Under the pieces are notes generated by a model. That model made no database searches and was not told the DNA's origin. It saw only the letters and a list, made by a program, of their open reading frames with translations. From DASUKL01 sp036278755 (lineage in GTDB: Bacteria > Chloroflexota > Limnocylindria > Limnocylindrales > CSP1-4): a stretch of 22,015 nt of DNA. The DNA lies in contig DASUKL010000030.1 in NCBI GenBank assembly GCA_036278755.1, positions 1 through 22,015 on the forward strand, given 5' to 3'. The position numbers and the translations under genes are program-made. Shown one piece after another: positions 1 to 6,615 of the stretch; position 1 is the stretch's first letter, and every line of letters starts with the position of its first letter.

Positions 1-327
1 GGACGGATCCTCGTCAACCGCTGTCGGCTGGGCCTGCGGCGGCGACGGCGACGCGAGGTCCGCGAGATCCCGATGCCCGAAGTCGAGCCCCGGAGCGGCC
101 TGGCCGCAGATCCCGCGCCCGAGGAGGCGGTCGTACGCCGGCGGGCCCTGGAGTCGGCCTTCGAAGCACTCGATGTGGAGGCCCGGACGCTGCTCGTCCT
201 CCACCACCTCGACGGGCTGTCCGTGGCCGATATCGCGGCCCGGATGGCGGTGCCCGAAGGGACGGTCAAGTCCCGCCTCTTCGCTGCGCGGCGGGTCCTC
301 GACCAGGCCCTGGGAGCCGAGGCATGA
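1..327 (+). CDS. ECF-type RNA polymerase sigma factor, 3' part
   Basis: The reading frame is open from the first base and encodes 108 residues ending in TGA; the start lies upstream of the window. The first residues (ILVNRCRLGLRRRRR) match the end of sigma region 2, where ECF factors read roughly 'W-hydrophobic-I-x-x-N-x-C/A-x-D-x-x-R-R'. After a variable linker (about residues 20-50) comes sigma region 4: 'ALDVEARTLLVLHHLDGLSVADIAARM', then the recognition helix 'VPEGTVKSRLFAARRVL', which is the standard sigma-4 helix-turn-helix for the -35 element. Family role: redirects RNA polymerase to a small stress or envelope regulon. It overlaps the next gene by ATGA, so the two are probably co-translated, the usual arrangement of an ECF factor and its anti-sigma partner. 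The ECF subgroup and signal cannot be told without region 2. Confidence 0.9.
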   Translation, partial: GRILVNRCRLGLRRRRRREVREIPMPEVEPRSGLAADPAPEEAVVRRRALESAFEALDVEARTLLVLHHLDGLSVADIAARMAVPEGTVKSRLFAARRVLDQALGAEA

Positions 328-1556
328 GCATCAGCGATGCGGAGCTGCGGGCCATGCTCGAGGCCCGCGCGGCCCGAGCCGACGCCCAGGGCCTGCGTGA
401 GGCGGCTCTGGCGGCAGCCCGCAGCGAGCCCCAGGTCCATCCGCTCCGCGGGATCCGCACCTCGCTGGCCCCTGGGCGAAGCGATCCGTCCGGTGCACCC
501 CGCGTCCTCCGACGACGCCCGTCCCTGTCTGCACTCCTGGCCGCGGCCGCGGTGGTCGTCGCGATCGTGCTGGTGGCCGTCGCGAGCGGCGCCTTGGGCC
601 CGGCCTTCAGCGGCCACGGCGGCGGGGTCGGCGCTGGCACATCGACGTCCAGCGCCACGCCGTCCCCCTTCGCGGGCCTGCCCTCGCCGACGAACGTCCG
701 CCTCACCCCGCCGCCCTACACGAGCGGCACCTGTCCGGTCACGCCGACCACGGACCTCTTCGGTGGTGTCACGCCAGAGATCGTGGCCAGCGGCGTTTCG
801 TGGCCGGTCGTGGCCGCCGGCCCCGGCTGGCCGGTCAAGAACGACGGCTGGTACGCGCGGCGGGCCGAGAAGCTCGTCCTGTTCAACGCGTCACGGACGC
901 CCATTCCAGCCACGACGTTCATCGCTGCCGTCCAGCTACCACTGAACGACTCCTCCGAGACTTCTCGCCTCGGCGTGCGTTACATGCCTATCGGCAACCC
1001 TGCCGTCTACGGCGTGACGTTGCCGGCGCCCGGCTGCTGGCTGCTGACCCTCGTCGGGCCCGACGTCGCCAGCAGCATCGTCGTCCAGGCTGGCCCCGAA
1101 CCCTCCGCCCCGCCGCCTGCGGGTTCCGACCAGCAGGTCCCGACCGAGACCCTGCCCCTCGACCCGCTAACGACCTGCCCGACCAGCCCCACCGCCCAGG
1201 AAGCTACCGGCGTGTGGGGCCCGGGGCCGCCGCCGGCCGACGCGGACTCGCTCGACCCGAACGGCGTTCGCTGGTACACCCATCCCCCGCAGTGGGTGAT
1301 CGGCAAGCCGGACAAGTTGGTCCTCGAGCCGCCCACCGCGCCTCAACCCTATGAACGTATCGTGGCCACACCGGTCGGCACGGTCAACCGGCCGCCCGCA
1401 TTCGTGACGAGCAAGCCGGTCATGGTGACGCCGGTACCGGGCGGGGGCGCGATCTCAGCCGGCATCGCCATCCCGACGGCCGGCTGCTGGGCCTTCACCT
1501 ATGTCGATCCGATCATGACCTCCACGGTCGTGGTCGCCGTGGCGGCGGCCCCCTGA
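324..1556 (+). CDS. One-TM membrane protein with duplicated extracytoplasmic domain, putative anti-sigma/sensor partner of the ECF factor
   Basis: 410 residues. The ATG start overlaps the sigma-factor stop (ATGA), with GGGAG about 7 nt upstream. Residues 1-65 are a charged, Ala/Arg-rich cytoplasmic part, 68-90 a single hydrophobic helix, 91-130 a Gly/Ser/Pro linker, and the rest is outside the membrane. The outer part holds two related modules: each opens with a Cys (C137 in CPVTPTT, C285 in CPTSPTA), has a central Trp-rich stretch and a (E/D)KLVL strand (182-186, 330-334), and closes with a 'P-x-x-GCW' motif (C238, C388) followed by a 'S-x-V-V' strand. Cys-to-Cys spacing is 101 and 103 residues, so each module may carry one disulfide. 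I see no zinc-binding HxxxCxxC anti-sigma motif, so the anti-sigma role is inferred only from topology and from coupling to the sigma gene. Outer-domain ligand unknown. Confidence 0.75.
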   Translation: MSISDAELRAMLEARAARADAQGLREAALAAARSEPQVHPLRGIRTSLAPGRSDPSGAPRVLRRRPSLSALLAAAAVVVAIVLVAVASGALGPAFSGHGGGVGAGTSTSSATPSPFAGLPSPTNVRLTPPPYTSGTCPVTPTTDLFGGVTPEIVASGVSWPVVAAGPGWPVKNDGWYARRAEKLVLFNASRTPIPATTFIAAVQLPLNDSSETSRLGVRYMPIGNPAVYGVTLPAPGCWLLTLVGPDVASSIVVQAGPEPSAPPPAGSDQQVPTETLPLDPLTTCPTSPTAQEATGVWGPGPPPADADSLDPNGVRWYTHPPQWVIGKPDKLVLEPPTAPQPYERIVATPVGTVNRPPAFVTSKPVMVTPVPGGGAISAGIAIPTAGCWAFTYVDPIMTSTVVVAVAAAP

Positions 1557-1574
1557 CCTCGGATGGGGGGTCAG
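1553..1574. terminator. Inverted repeat spanning the two convergent stop codons
   Basis: CTGACC (1553-1558) pairs with GGTCAG (1569-1574), with a 10-nt G-rich loop. The arms contain the stop codons of the anti-sigma-like gene (+) and of vapC (-). Being symmetrical it could act on both converging transcripts, but no U-tract follows and the stem is short. Confidence 0.3.
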
Positions 1575-1918
1575 TCCGCCAGCGCGAGGCCCGGGATCCC
1601 GGCGAAGTCGCGTCGGTTGCGCGTCAGGAGGGCCAGTCCATGGACCAGGGCCGTCGCGGCGATGAGGGCGTCGGGGGTGCGGATGCCGCCGGCCCTCCGC
1701 AGGCGTCCGGCTCGCTCCGCGACCTCTCGGTCGACGGCCAGCTCGAGGAACGGGGCGAGGAGCAGGTCGAGGCGCTCCTCGTCGGCCGACCGACCCGCGA
1801 AGAGCTCACAGCGGGTGATCACGGAATAGGCCACGGCCTGCGTCCCAGGCTCGAAGCGGCGGGCGCCCCGAAGGTGGTCGACGAGGACGTCCGTGTCGAC
1901 CACGACGTCAGCCGCCAC
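1571..1918 (-). CDS. vapC: VapC-family PIN-domain toxin (ribonuclease)
   Basis: 115 residues from a GTG start at 1918, chosen because it lies just before the first PIN strand (VVVDTDVLVDHL) and overlaps the antitoxin 3' end by 11 bp, the usual coupling in vapBC. A longer frame runs upstream to 2107, but it only shadows the antitoxin gene. The four-acid PIN site is visible: D8 in VVDTDVL, E38 in TRCELFAG, D83 in TPDALIAATA, and D104 in LLTRNRRDF. VapC toxins are Mg-dependent endoribonucleases that cut tRNA or rRNA and are silenced by VapB binding. The length is close to the family norm and nothing essential is missing, so the toxin is probably active. The target RNA cannot be predicted. Confidence 0.88.
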   Translation of the reverse strand: MAADVVVDTDVLVDHLRGARRFEPGTQAVAYSVITRCELFAGRSADEERLDLLLAPFLELAVDREVAERAGRLRRAGGIRTPDALIAATALVHGLALLTRNRRDFAGIPGLALAD

Positions 1919-2159
1919 GAGGCCGGCGGCGTGCGGAGGTGGCTGCGTCGTCCCACTCGTCGCGCGACGGGACCTCGAGATCCGGCAGGGCGCCGAACGT
2001 CGCGTCGAGCGCCGTCCCAGCCGCGGGGCTCCGCTCGAGATAGGCGTCGACGGCCTCACGTACGAGCGAGGCCATGGTCGTGTCCCGGGCGGCCGCCAGC
2101 TCGTCAAGGCGGCGGCGCTGGGTCTGGGTGAGGTAGACCTGCGTCCTCGTCTGCGTCAT
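1908..2159 (-). CDS. vapB: VapB-type ribbon-helix-helix antitoxin
   Basis: 83 residues from ATG at 2159. Residues about 5-42 (TQVYLTQTQRRRLDELAAA, then SLVREAVDAYLERS) form a CopG/MetJ-like ribbon-helix-helix: one beta strand and two helices that dimerise and bind the operator. The remainder (43-83) is the flexible tail that wraps the PIN toxin in this family. It precedes and overlaps vapC by 11 bp, so the antitoxin is translated first. A TATACT hexamer 7 nt before the ATG, with no Shine-Dalgarno, suggests a leaderless message. An ATAC/GTAT inverted repeat over the -10 and start codon is a plausible self-repression site. A longer frame exists upstream (to 2522), but it runs through repeat DNA and lacks RHH-family sequence. 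Confidence 0.88.
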   Translation of the reverse strand: MTQTRTQVYLTQTQRRRLDELAAARDTTMASLVREAVDAYLERSPAAGTALDATFGALPDLEVPSRDEWDDAATSARRRPRGG

Positions 2160-2173
2160 ACCGCGCAGTATAC
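2157..2173 (-). promoter_or_regulatory. vapBC promoter -10 with overlapping operator-like inverted repeat
   Basis: On the minus strand TATACT (2172-2167) is followed by 7 nt and then the vapB ATG (2159-2157), placing transcription start at or next to the start codon. ATAC (2158-2161) and GTAT (2168-2171) form an inverted repeat with a 6-nt spacer across the -10 and the ATG. RHH antitoxins usually bind such short palindromes. No convincing -35 is seen. Confidence 0.5.
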
Positions 2174-2242
2174 AGCGTCGTGGAGCAGGGCGCTCGTGAG
2201 AACGGCTACGGGCCCGCGACGTGGCCGCTTCAACCGGGAGTG

Positions 2243-2403
2243 TTTGCTGTGGGCGAATGCGTGCGGGCGATAGCAGCATCGGGGCGCTCCAGCGCCGGCC
2301 AACGACCCCGTTCGTTCGCTGTGGGCGACTGATCAGGGGTGCAGACGGCGCCAGGAGGCCCCAACGCCCGCCTTCGAGCCTGTCCATTTGCTGGGAGCGA
2401 ATG
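2243..2403. repeat. Degenerate repeat, 72-bp period, three copies
   Basis: A 17-bp core occurs at 2243-2259 (TTTGCTGTGGGCGAATG), 2315-2331 (TTCGCTGTGGGCGACTG) and 2387-2403 (TTTGCTGGGAGCGAATG). The offsets are exactly 72 bp each. Similarity extends weakly into the spacer (GGCGGGCG/GGCCGGCG-type stretches read on the minus strand). The array fills most of the gene-free gap between vapB and hemW. No coding capacity that looks real. Confidence 0.75.
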
Positions 2404-2416
2404 ATGGAGGCCGGTC

Positions 2417-2511
2417 GGCTCGGGCGAAGCCGCAGCCGCCCCGGGCGTCTCGGGCCCAGAGGCTCGGGCGAAGCCGCAGCCGCCCCGGGCGTCGCGGGCC
2501 CAGAGGCTCGG
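2417..2511. repeat. 44-bp tandem repeat, two full copies plus 7 bp
   Basis: Positions 2417-2460 and 2461-2504 differ at one base (TCT versus TCG near the end), and a third copy starts at 2505 and breaks off after GGCTCGG. The unit begins GGCTCGGGCGAAGCC, a self-complementary stretch able to form a small hairpin, and it lies 17 bp past the hemW stop. It shares GCT-GGGCGAA with the neighbouring 72-bp-period core, so the two may be related. It could act as a transcript end or processing signal for hemW, but there is no U-tract. Confidence 0.8.
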
Positions 2512-2527
2512 ACGGACTCCATCGCGC

Positions 2528-3922
2528 TCAGGAGGCGCGGGCGAGGATCTCGTCGAGGAGGAGGCGGCCGCGGAGCGTGAGGCGGACGCGGCCCTCGCGG
2601 CCGGGCTCGAGCAGTCCATTCTCCCGAGCCCAGGCGAGCGCCCCGTCCGTCGCCCTGCCACAGCCCGCGGCGCCCTCGGTCCAGGCGATGCCCTCGGCCA
2701 GCCGAAGGCCCAGCAGGAGCCGCTCGGTCCTGATGGCCTCAGAGCCCAGGCGCTCGCTGCAACCGGGCGGCAAGTGGCCCTCCCCCAGGGCGCCCAGGTA
2801 CCCATCGAGGCGGGCGGCGTTCCAGCGTCGCACGGCGCCATCGAAGGCGTGCGCGCCGACGCCCACGGCCTCGTACGGCTCGCGCCACCAGTAGGCCAGG
2901 TTGTGGCGGCTTTCGTGCCCGGGCCGGGCCCAGTTGGAGAGCTCGTACCAGCGGAAGCCGGCCGCGTGCAGCCGCTCGTCGGCCAGGGCGTACATCTCGG
3001 CGGCCCGAGCTTCGTCCTGTCCCGCCCGAGCGCCGATGCGCCAGCGCCGGGCGCCGCGGCGAAGGGGCACGTGATCACCCAGCGGGCCGGCCAGGCCTTC
3101 GGCGTCGGGGTCGTCGAGGGTCAGGGCGTAGGCGGACAGGTGGTCGATCCGCAGCCGGAGCGCCGCATCGAGCGTTCGCTGCCAGCCATCGAGCGTCTGC
3201 TCGGGCAGGTCGTAGAGGAGGTCCAGGGTGATCGAGGCGAAGCCTGCTCGGCGAGCGGCCGTCACGGTCGCCGCAACGTCCTCGGGCCCGTGACGCCGGC
3301 CCAGCCGTCGCAGCTCCGCCGCATCGAGGCTCTGGGCCCCGATCGAGACGCGCGTGACGCCGGCGGCCCGGAAGCCCGCGAGGTCGCCCCGATCGTCAGG
3401 TCCGGGATTGACCTCGATCGTGACCTCGGCGCCAGGGGCCAGGCCGAACCGCCGCTCGATCGTCGCGAGGAGCCTCGCCACATCCCCTGCTGGCAGGAGC
3501 GAGGGGGTGCCGCCACCGAGGTAGACCGAACGCAGCGGCGGGCGCCCACCGTCGATGGCCCGCAGCTCGCCGCCGATGGCCCGCAGCTCGCCGCCGATGG
3601 CGCCCGCATCGCCGATGGCGCCGGACCCGACAGGAGCACCGAACCGAGCGTCGGCTGCATCCGCTCGCAGCTCGAGCTCGGTCGTGACTGCCTCGACGTA
3701 GGAGTCCAGGCGGGCCCGCGGGCCTCGGGCGGCGGCGCCGGGGAAGACGACGAAGTCGCAGTAGGGGCAGACCGAGACGCAGAACGGGACGTGGATGTAG
3801 AGCGCCCGGGGAGCGGCCACGACGGCCGTCGCCGGCCCGGTCACGGCCCCAGCGGCCACCCGCGGCGCGGTCGAGTCGGTCACGGCTACAGCGGCCACGC
3901 GCGGCACGACCGAGGCGGTCAC
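2528..3922 (-). CDS. hemW: HemW-like radical SAM heme chaperone / coproporphyrinogen oxidase-like protein
   Basis: 464 residues from GTG at 3922, chosen because GTGA overlaps the upstream stop; the family usually starts close to the 'ALYIHVPFC' strand, here residue 40. The radical SAM cluster motif is C48-x3-C52-x2-C55 followed by D-F. HemN oxidases have a fourth Cys in CxC, and its absence favours HemW, which binds heme and delivers it to respiratory enzymes. Further motifs are GGGTPS (136-141), the 'GAQSLD' strand, 'DLLYDLPEQT', the 'YELSNWARPGHESRHNLAYW' block and 'GAHAF'; the HemW C-terminal domain follows. Two oddities: a repeated N-terminal extension made by a 39-bp tandem repeat, and a Gly/Ala/Ile-Glu insert at about 95-126 made by a 21-bp repeat. 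Co-location with lepA is known in Firmicutes and supports the call. Confidence 0.88.
   Translation of the reverse strand: MTASVVPRVAAVAVTDSTAPRVAAGAVTGPATAVVAAPRALYIHVPFCVSVCPYCDFVVFPGAAARGPRARLDSYVEAVTTELELRADAADARFGAPVGSGAIGDAGAIGGELRAIGGELRAIDGGRPPLRSVYLGGGTPSLLPAGDVARLLATIERRFGLAPGAEVTIEVNPGPDDRGDLAGFRAAGVTRVSIGAQSLDAAELRRLGRRHGPEDVAATVTAARRAGFASITLDLLYDLPEQTLDGWQRTLDAALRLRIDHLSAYALTLDDPDAEGLAGPLGDHVPLRRGARRWRIGARAGQDEARAAEMYALADERLHAAGFRWYELSNWARPGHESRHNLAYWWREPYEAVGVGAHAFDGAVRRWNAARLDGYLGALGEGHLPPGCSERLGSEAIRTERLLLGLRLAEGIAWTEGAAGCGRATDGALAWARENGLLEPGREGRVRLTLRGRLLLDEILARAS
3554..3613. repeat. 21-bp tandem repeat inside hemW
   Basis: Two near-identical 21-bp units (3554-3574 and 3575-3595, starting GATGGCCCGCAGCTCGCC), followed by a degenerate 18-bp unit (3596-3613). 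They encode the repeated 'AIGGELR' insert at residues 103-124 of HemW. Being in frame, the expansion is tolerated. Confidence 0.8.
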
Positions 3923-3930
3923 GACCGTCG
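3838..3930. repeat. 39-bp tandem repeat across the CPBP-gene end and hemW start
   Basis: Units begin CGGTCACG at 3838, 3877 and 3916, with an exact 39-bp period. The first two units match over about 29 bp and the third is partial. They encode the duplicated 'PRVAA-AVT' N-terminal extension of HemW (13 residues per unit), and the third unit contains the last codons and stop of the CPBP gene. Confidence 0.8.
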
Positions 3931-4668
3931 TTCGGTCACGACCTCCCAGCCCTCCGGAGGCAGCCGTTCCGCGGCCGCCTCCTCGGGCTCCAGGCCCGGC
4001 GGCTGGACCTGGCCAGGGTGGCCGGTGCAGACGAAGATGGCGAATCGGGTCAGGGCGTGGCCCACGATGGCTGCCCCCACGCCGCCCGTCCATAGCGTGA
4101 GCGCGCCGGCCACGAGCCCCAGGCCCAGGAAGATGAGCAGCATGGCGTGGCTGCGGCCCGGTGCCCCCAGGCGGGTGGCCAGCCCGTAGAGCAGGGCCTG
4201 GGCCAGCAGGGCCAGTCGCGGATCCGCGCCTGCGGCGAGGAGGAGGCCCATGACCGCCCCGCGGAAGCAGATCTCGTCGATGAGGGCCGTGCCGATGCTG
4301 TTGGCGATGGCCCCCGGGTAGAGGGTCACGGGCGGCAGGCGCAGCCGGCGATAGCGGTACCAGGCGAACCCGGCCGCCACGGCCGTGCCCAGGCCGCCGG
4401 CCAGGATGCCCAGCAGCAAGGCGCCCAGGCGATCGCTGCCCACGGTCAGCCCCAAGGCGCCGAGGGAGGGCGGCGCGACGAAGAGCATGGCTGCCGCGAT
4501 GGCCAGGCCCACGACGTACCAGGCCAGCCGCAGCCCGCCCGCCCGCCAACCGCCAGGGGCGCTCTCGTCGTCGTATTCGGCCGCTCCGAAGGCGTGGGCG
4601 TCCAGCCGGAGGAGGACGAGCAGGCAGGTGAAGCCGACGACGACGAGCGCGCGGATCGTCTCCTCCAC
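3919..4668 (-). CDS. CPBP-family (CAAX protease/bacteriocin-processing type) membrane protein
   Basis: 249 residues from GTG at 4668, which has AGGGAGG about 10 nt upstream and sits 20 nt after the lepA stop. Several hydrophobic helices are visible (about 5-21, 47-65, 82-104, 117-128, 134-147, 152-164, 174-194 and 197-214). Motif 1 of the CPBP/Abi family is recognisable as IDEICFRG (D131, E132, R136; the canonical form is EExxFR) and motif 3 as IVGHALTRF (H204). Motif 2 (FxxxH) appears as LLYGLATR without its His, so peptidase activity is doubtful. The family includes intramembrane glutamic peptidases and many members of unknown job. The gene is co-transcribed between lepA and hemW, with a GTGA overlap to hemW, but I see no functional link. 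Confidence 0.72.
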   Translation of the reverse strand: MEETIRALVVVGFTCLLVLLRLDAHAFGAAEYDDESAPGGWRAGGLRLAWYVVGLAIAAAMLFVAPPSLGALGLTVGSDRLGALLLGILAGGLGTAVAAGFAWYRYRRLRLPPVTLYPGAIANSIGTALIDEICFRGAVMGLLLAAGADPRLALLAQALLYGLATRLGAPGRSHAMLLIFLGLGLVAGALTLWTGGVGAAIVGHALTRFAIFVCTGHPGQVQPPGLEPEEAAAERLPPEGWEVVTERRS

Positions 4669-4688
4669 CGCCCTCGGCCTCCCTTGCC

Positions 4689-6503
4689 CTAGCCTGCGTC
4701 CCTGGTCCGCAGCACGGCCAGGAAGGCCGCCTGCGGGATCTCGACCGATCCCACCCGCTTCATCCGCGCCTTGCCCTCCTTCTGCTTCTCGAGGAGCTTG
4801 CGCTTACGGGTGATGTCGCCACCGTAACACTTGGCCAGGACGTTCTTGCGCATGGCCGGGATCGTCTCGCGGGCCACGACCGTGGAGCCCGTGGCGGCCT
4901 GGATGGGCACCTCGAAGAGCTGCCGCGGGATCAGCGTCCGCAGCCGCCCGACGAGCGTCCGCCCAGTGGCCTGGGCGTCGTCACGGTGGACGATGAGGCT
5001 GAGGGCGTCGACCGGCTCGCCGTTGACCAGCACGTCGAGCTTGACGAGGCGCGCCTCGCGATAGCCGATCTCCTCGTAGTCCATGCTGGCGTAGCCCTGG
5101 CTGCGGCTCTTGAGCTGGTCGAAGAAGTCGACGATGACTTCGGCCAGGGGCAGCTCGAAGACGAGCATGACCCGTTGCGGATCGAGGTACTCCATCGTCT
5201 CGAACGTGCCCCGGCGGTCGGTGGCCAGCTCGATGAGTGTGCCGATGTAGTCGCTGGGGGTGATGACCCGGACCCGGACCCAGGGTTCGGCGATGGCCTC
5301 GATCTCGCCCGGCGGCGGCATCTGGGCCGGGTTATGGACTCGGACCACGCCCAGCTCGTGGGTCAGCCGGACCTCATATTCGACCGAGGGCGCCGAACAG
5401 ATGAGATCGAGCCCGAACTCCCGCTCCAGGCGCTCCTGGACGATCTCCATGTGCAGCAGGCCGAGGAACCCGCAGCGGAAGCCGAAGCCCAGGGCGGCCG
5501 AGGTCTCCGGGGCGTAGGTGATCGAGGCGTCGTTGAGGTGGAGCTTCTCCAGCGCGTCGCGGAGGGCCGGGTAGTCCGGCCCCTCGACCGGATAGAGGCC
5601 GGCGAAGACGAGCGAGCGGGCCTGCTGGTACCCAGGCAGCGGCCCCTCGGCCGGGCGATCGGCACTGGTCAGGGTGTCGCCGACCTGGCAGTCGCGCACG
5701 CTCTTCAGGCCGGTGGCGGCATAACCCACCTCGCCCGCGGCCAGCCGTTCGAGGGGTGTCTGTCCGGGCCGGAAGACGCCCAGCTCGAGCAGCTCGGCCT
5801 CGGCCCCCGAGGCCATGAGCCGGACCCGTTCGCCGGCGACCAGCGTGCCCTCGGCCAGGCGGACATAGGCCACCACGCCCTTGTAGGGGTCGTAGTGGGA
5901 GTCGAAGATGAGGGCCCGCAGCGGCGCGGCCGGGTCACCCCGCGGGGCGGGGATGCGGGCCACGACGGCCTCCAGGACCTCGGGCACGCCCGTGCCGTCC
6001 TTGGCCGAGACCAGGAGGACCTCCTCGCGGGGGATGGCCAAGACGTTCTCCAGCTCGTCCATGACCGCCTCGGGCTGGGCCGAAGGCAGGTCGATCTTGT
6101 TGATGACGGGCACGATGACGAGGCCCTGGGCCAGGGCCAGGTGGACATTGGCCAGGGTCTGGGCCTCGATGCCCTGGGCCGCGTCGATGACCAGGATGGC
6201 GCCCTCGCAGGCCTGCAGGCTGCGGCTGACCTCGTAGGTGAAGTCGACGTGTCCGGGCGTGTCGATGAGGTTGAGCTCGTAGGTCAGGCCGTCCCGGGCC
6301 GTGTACTCCAGGCGCACGGCACGGGCCTTGATGGTGATGCCGTGCTCACGCTCGAGGTCCATCGAGTCCAGGACCTGGCTGCTCATCTGGCGCGGTTCGA
6401 TGGTGTGGGTCAGCTCCAGGAGCCGGTCGGCCAGGGTGGACTTGCCGTGGTCGACGTGGGCGATGATGGAGAAGTCGCGAAGCCGGTCTTGGGGGATACT
6501 CAC
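4689..6503 (-). CDS. lepA: Elongation factor 4 (LepA), ribosomal GTPase
   Basis: 604 residues from GTG at 6503, which gives MSIPQDRLRDFSIIAHVDHGK, the standard LepA beginning and length (about 600). The open frame extends upstream to 7322 only as a shadow of rpsT. G1 is AHVDHGKST (15-23), switch I contains REHGITIKA, G3 is DTPGHVDF (H84 being the GTPase histidine) and G4 is NKID (135-138). The EF-G-like domains II, III and V follow, then the LepA-specific C-terminal domain ending KRKLLEKQKEGKARMKRVG. LepA binds ribosomes and affects elongation or initiation and 30S assembly. It heads the unit lepA-CPBP-hemW and diverges from rpsT, a neighbourhood also seen in other phyla. A TACACT hexamer lies 8 nt before the GTG with no Shine-Dalgarno, which points to a leaderless mRNA. 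Confidence 0.97.
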   Translation of the reverse strand: MSIPQDRLRDFSIIAHVDHGKSTLADRLLELTHTIEPRQMSSQVLDSMDLEREHGITIKARAVRLEYTARDGLTYELNLIDTPGHVDFTYEVSRSLQACEGAILVIDAAQGIEAQTLANVHLALAQGLVIVPVINKIDLPSAQPEAVMDELENVLAIPREEVLLVSAKDGTGVPEVLEAVVARIPAPRGDPAAPLRALIFDSHYDPYKGVVAYVRLAEGTLVAGERVRLMASGAEAELLELGVFRPGQTPLERLAAGEVGYAATGLKSVRDCQVGDTLTSADRPAEGPLPGYQQARSLVFAGLYPVEGPDYPALRDALEKLHLNDASITYAPETSAALGFGFRCGFLGLLHMEIVQERLEREFGLDLICSAPSVEYEVRLTHELGVVRVHNPAQMPPPGEIEAIAEPWVRVRVITPSDYIGTLIELATDRRGTFETMEYLDPQRVMLVFELPLAEVIVDFFDQLKSRSQGYASMDYEEIGYREARLVKLDVLVNGEPVDALSLIVHRDDAQATGRTLVGRLRTLIPRQLFEVPIQAATGSTVVARETIPAMRKNVLAKCYGGDITRKRKLLEKQKEGKARMKRVGSVEIPQAAFLAVLRTRDAG

Positions 6504-6517
6504 GACGCCGGAGTGTA
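6501..6517 (-). promoter_or_regulatory. lepA promoter -10, probably leaderless
   Basis: On the minus strand TACACT (6517-6512) is followed by 8 nt and the GTG start (6503-6501). Transcription would begin at or within 1-2 nt of the start codon. No purine-rich ribosome site precedes the GTG and no clear -35 is seen. Confidence 0.45.
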
Positions 6518-6562
6518 CCCGGGCGCCGGACGACCCCGGCCGGTCTGACCGAGCAGCCGGTC

Positions 6563-6571
6563 TGGTACCAT
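6563..6571 (+). promoter_or_regulatory. rpsT extended -10 promoter
   Basis: TGGTACCAT is an extended -10 (TGn plus TACCAT), 60 nt upstream of the rpsT start. The surrounding CCGGTCTGGTACCATC resembles the region before the ROK kinase gene (CCGGTTGGTACAATCC), which supports both as promoters. The predicted leader is about 50 nt. Confidence 0.5.
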
Positions 6572-6615
6572 CTCCGCTCGCGCCCTTCGGCGCCGCCCTG
6601 TCCGACATCCGCACT

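Noticed and set aside
2243..2511. Insertion sequence remnant or MITE
   Set aside because: No terminal inverted repeats bounded by target duplications and no transposase fragment could be found; a tandem array explains it better.
2160..2522. Long frame that would add about 120 residues before the VapB antitoxin
   Set aside because: It translates the intergenic repeats, and the RHH fold begins at the ATG at 2159, which has its own -10.
3923..4549. Upstream extension of the hemW frame to 4549
   Set aside because: It runs antiparallel to nothing new but simply overlaps the CPBP gene in another frame; the product is Gly/Arg/Pro-rich and the family starts near residue 40 of the shorter model.
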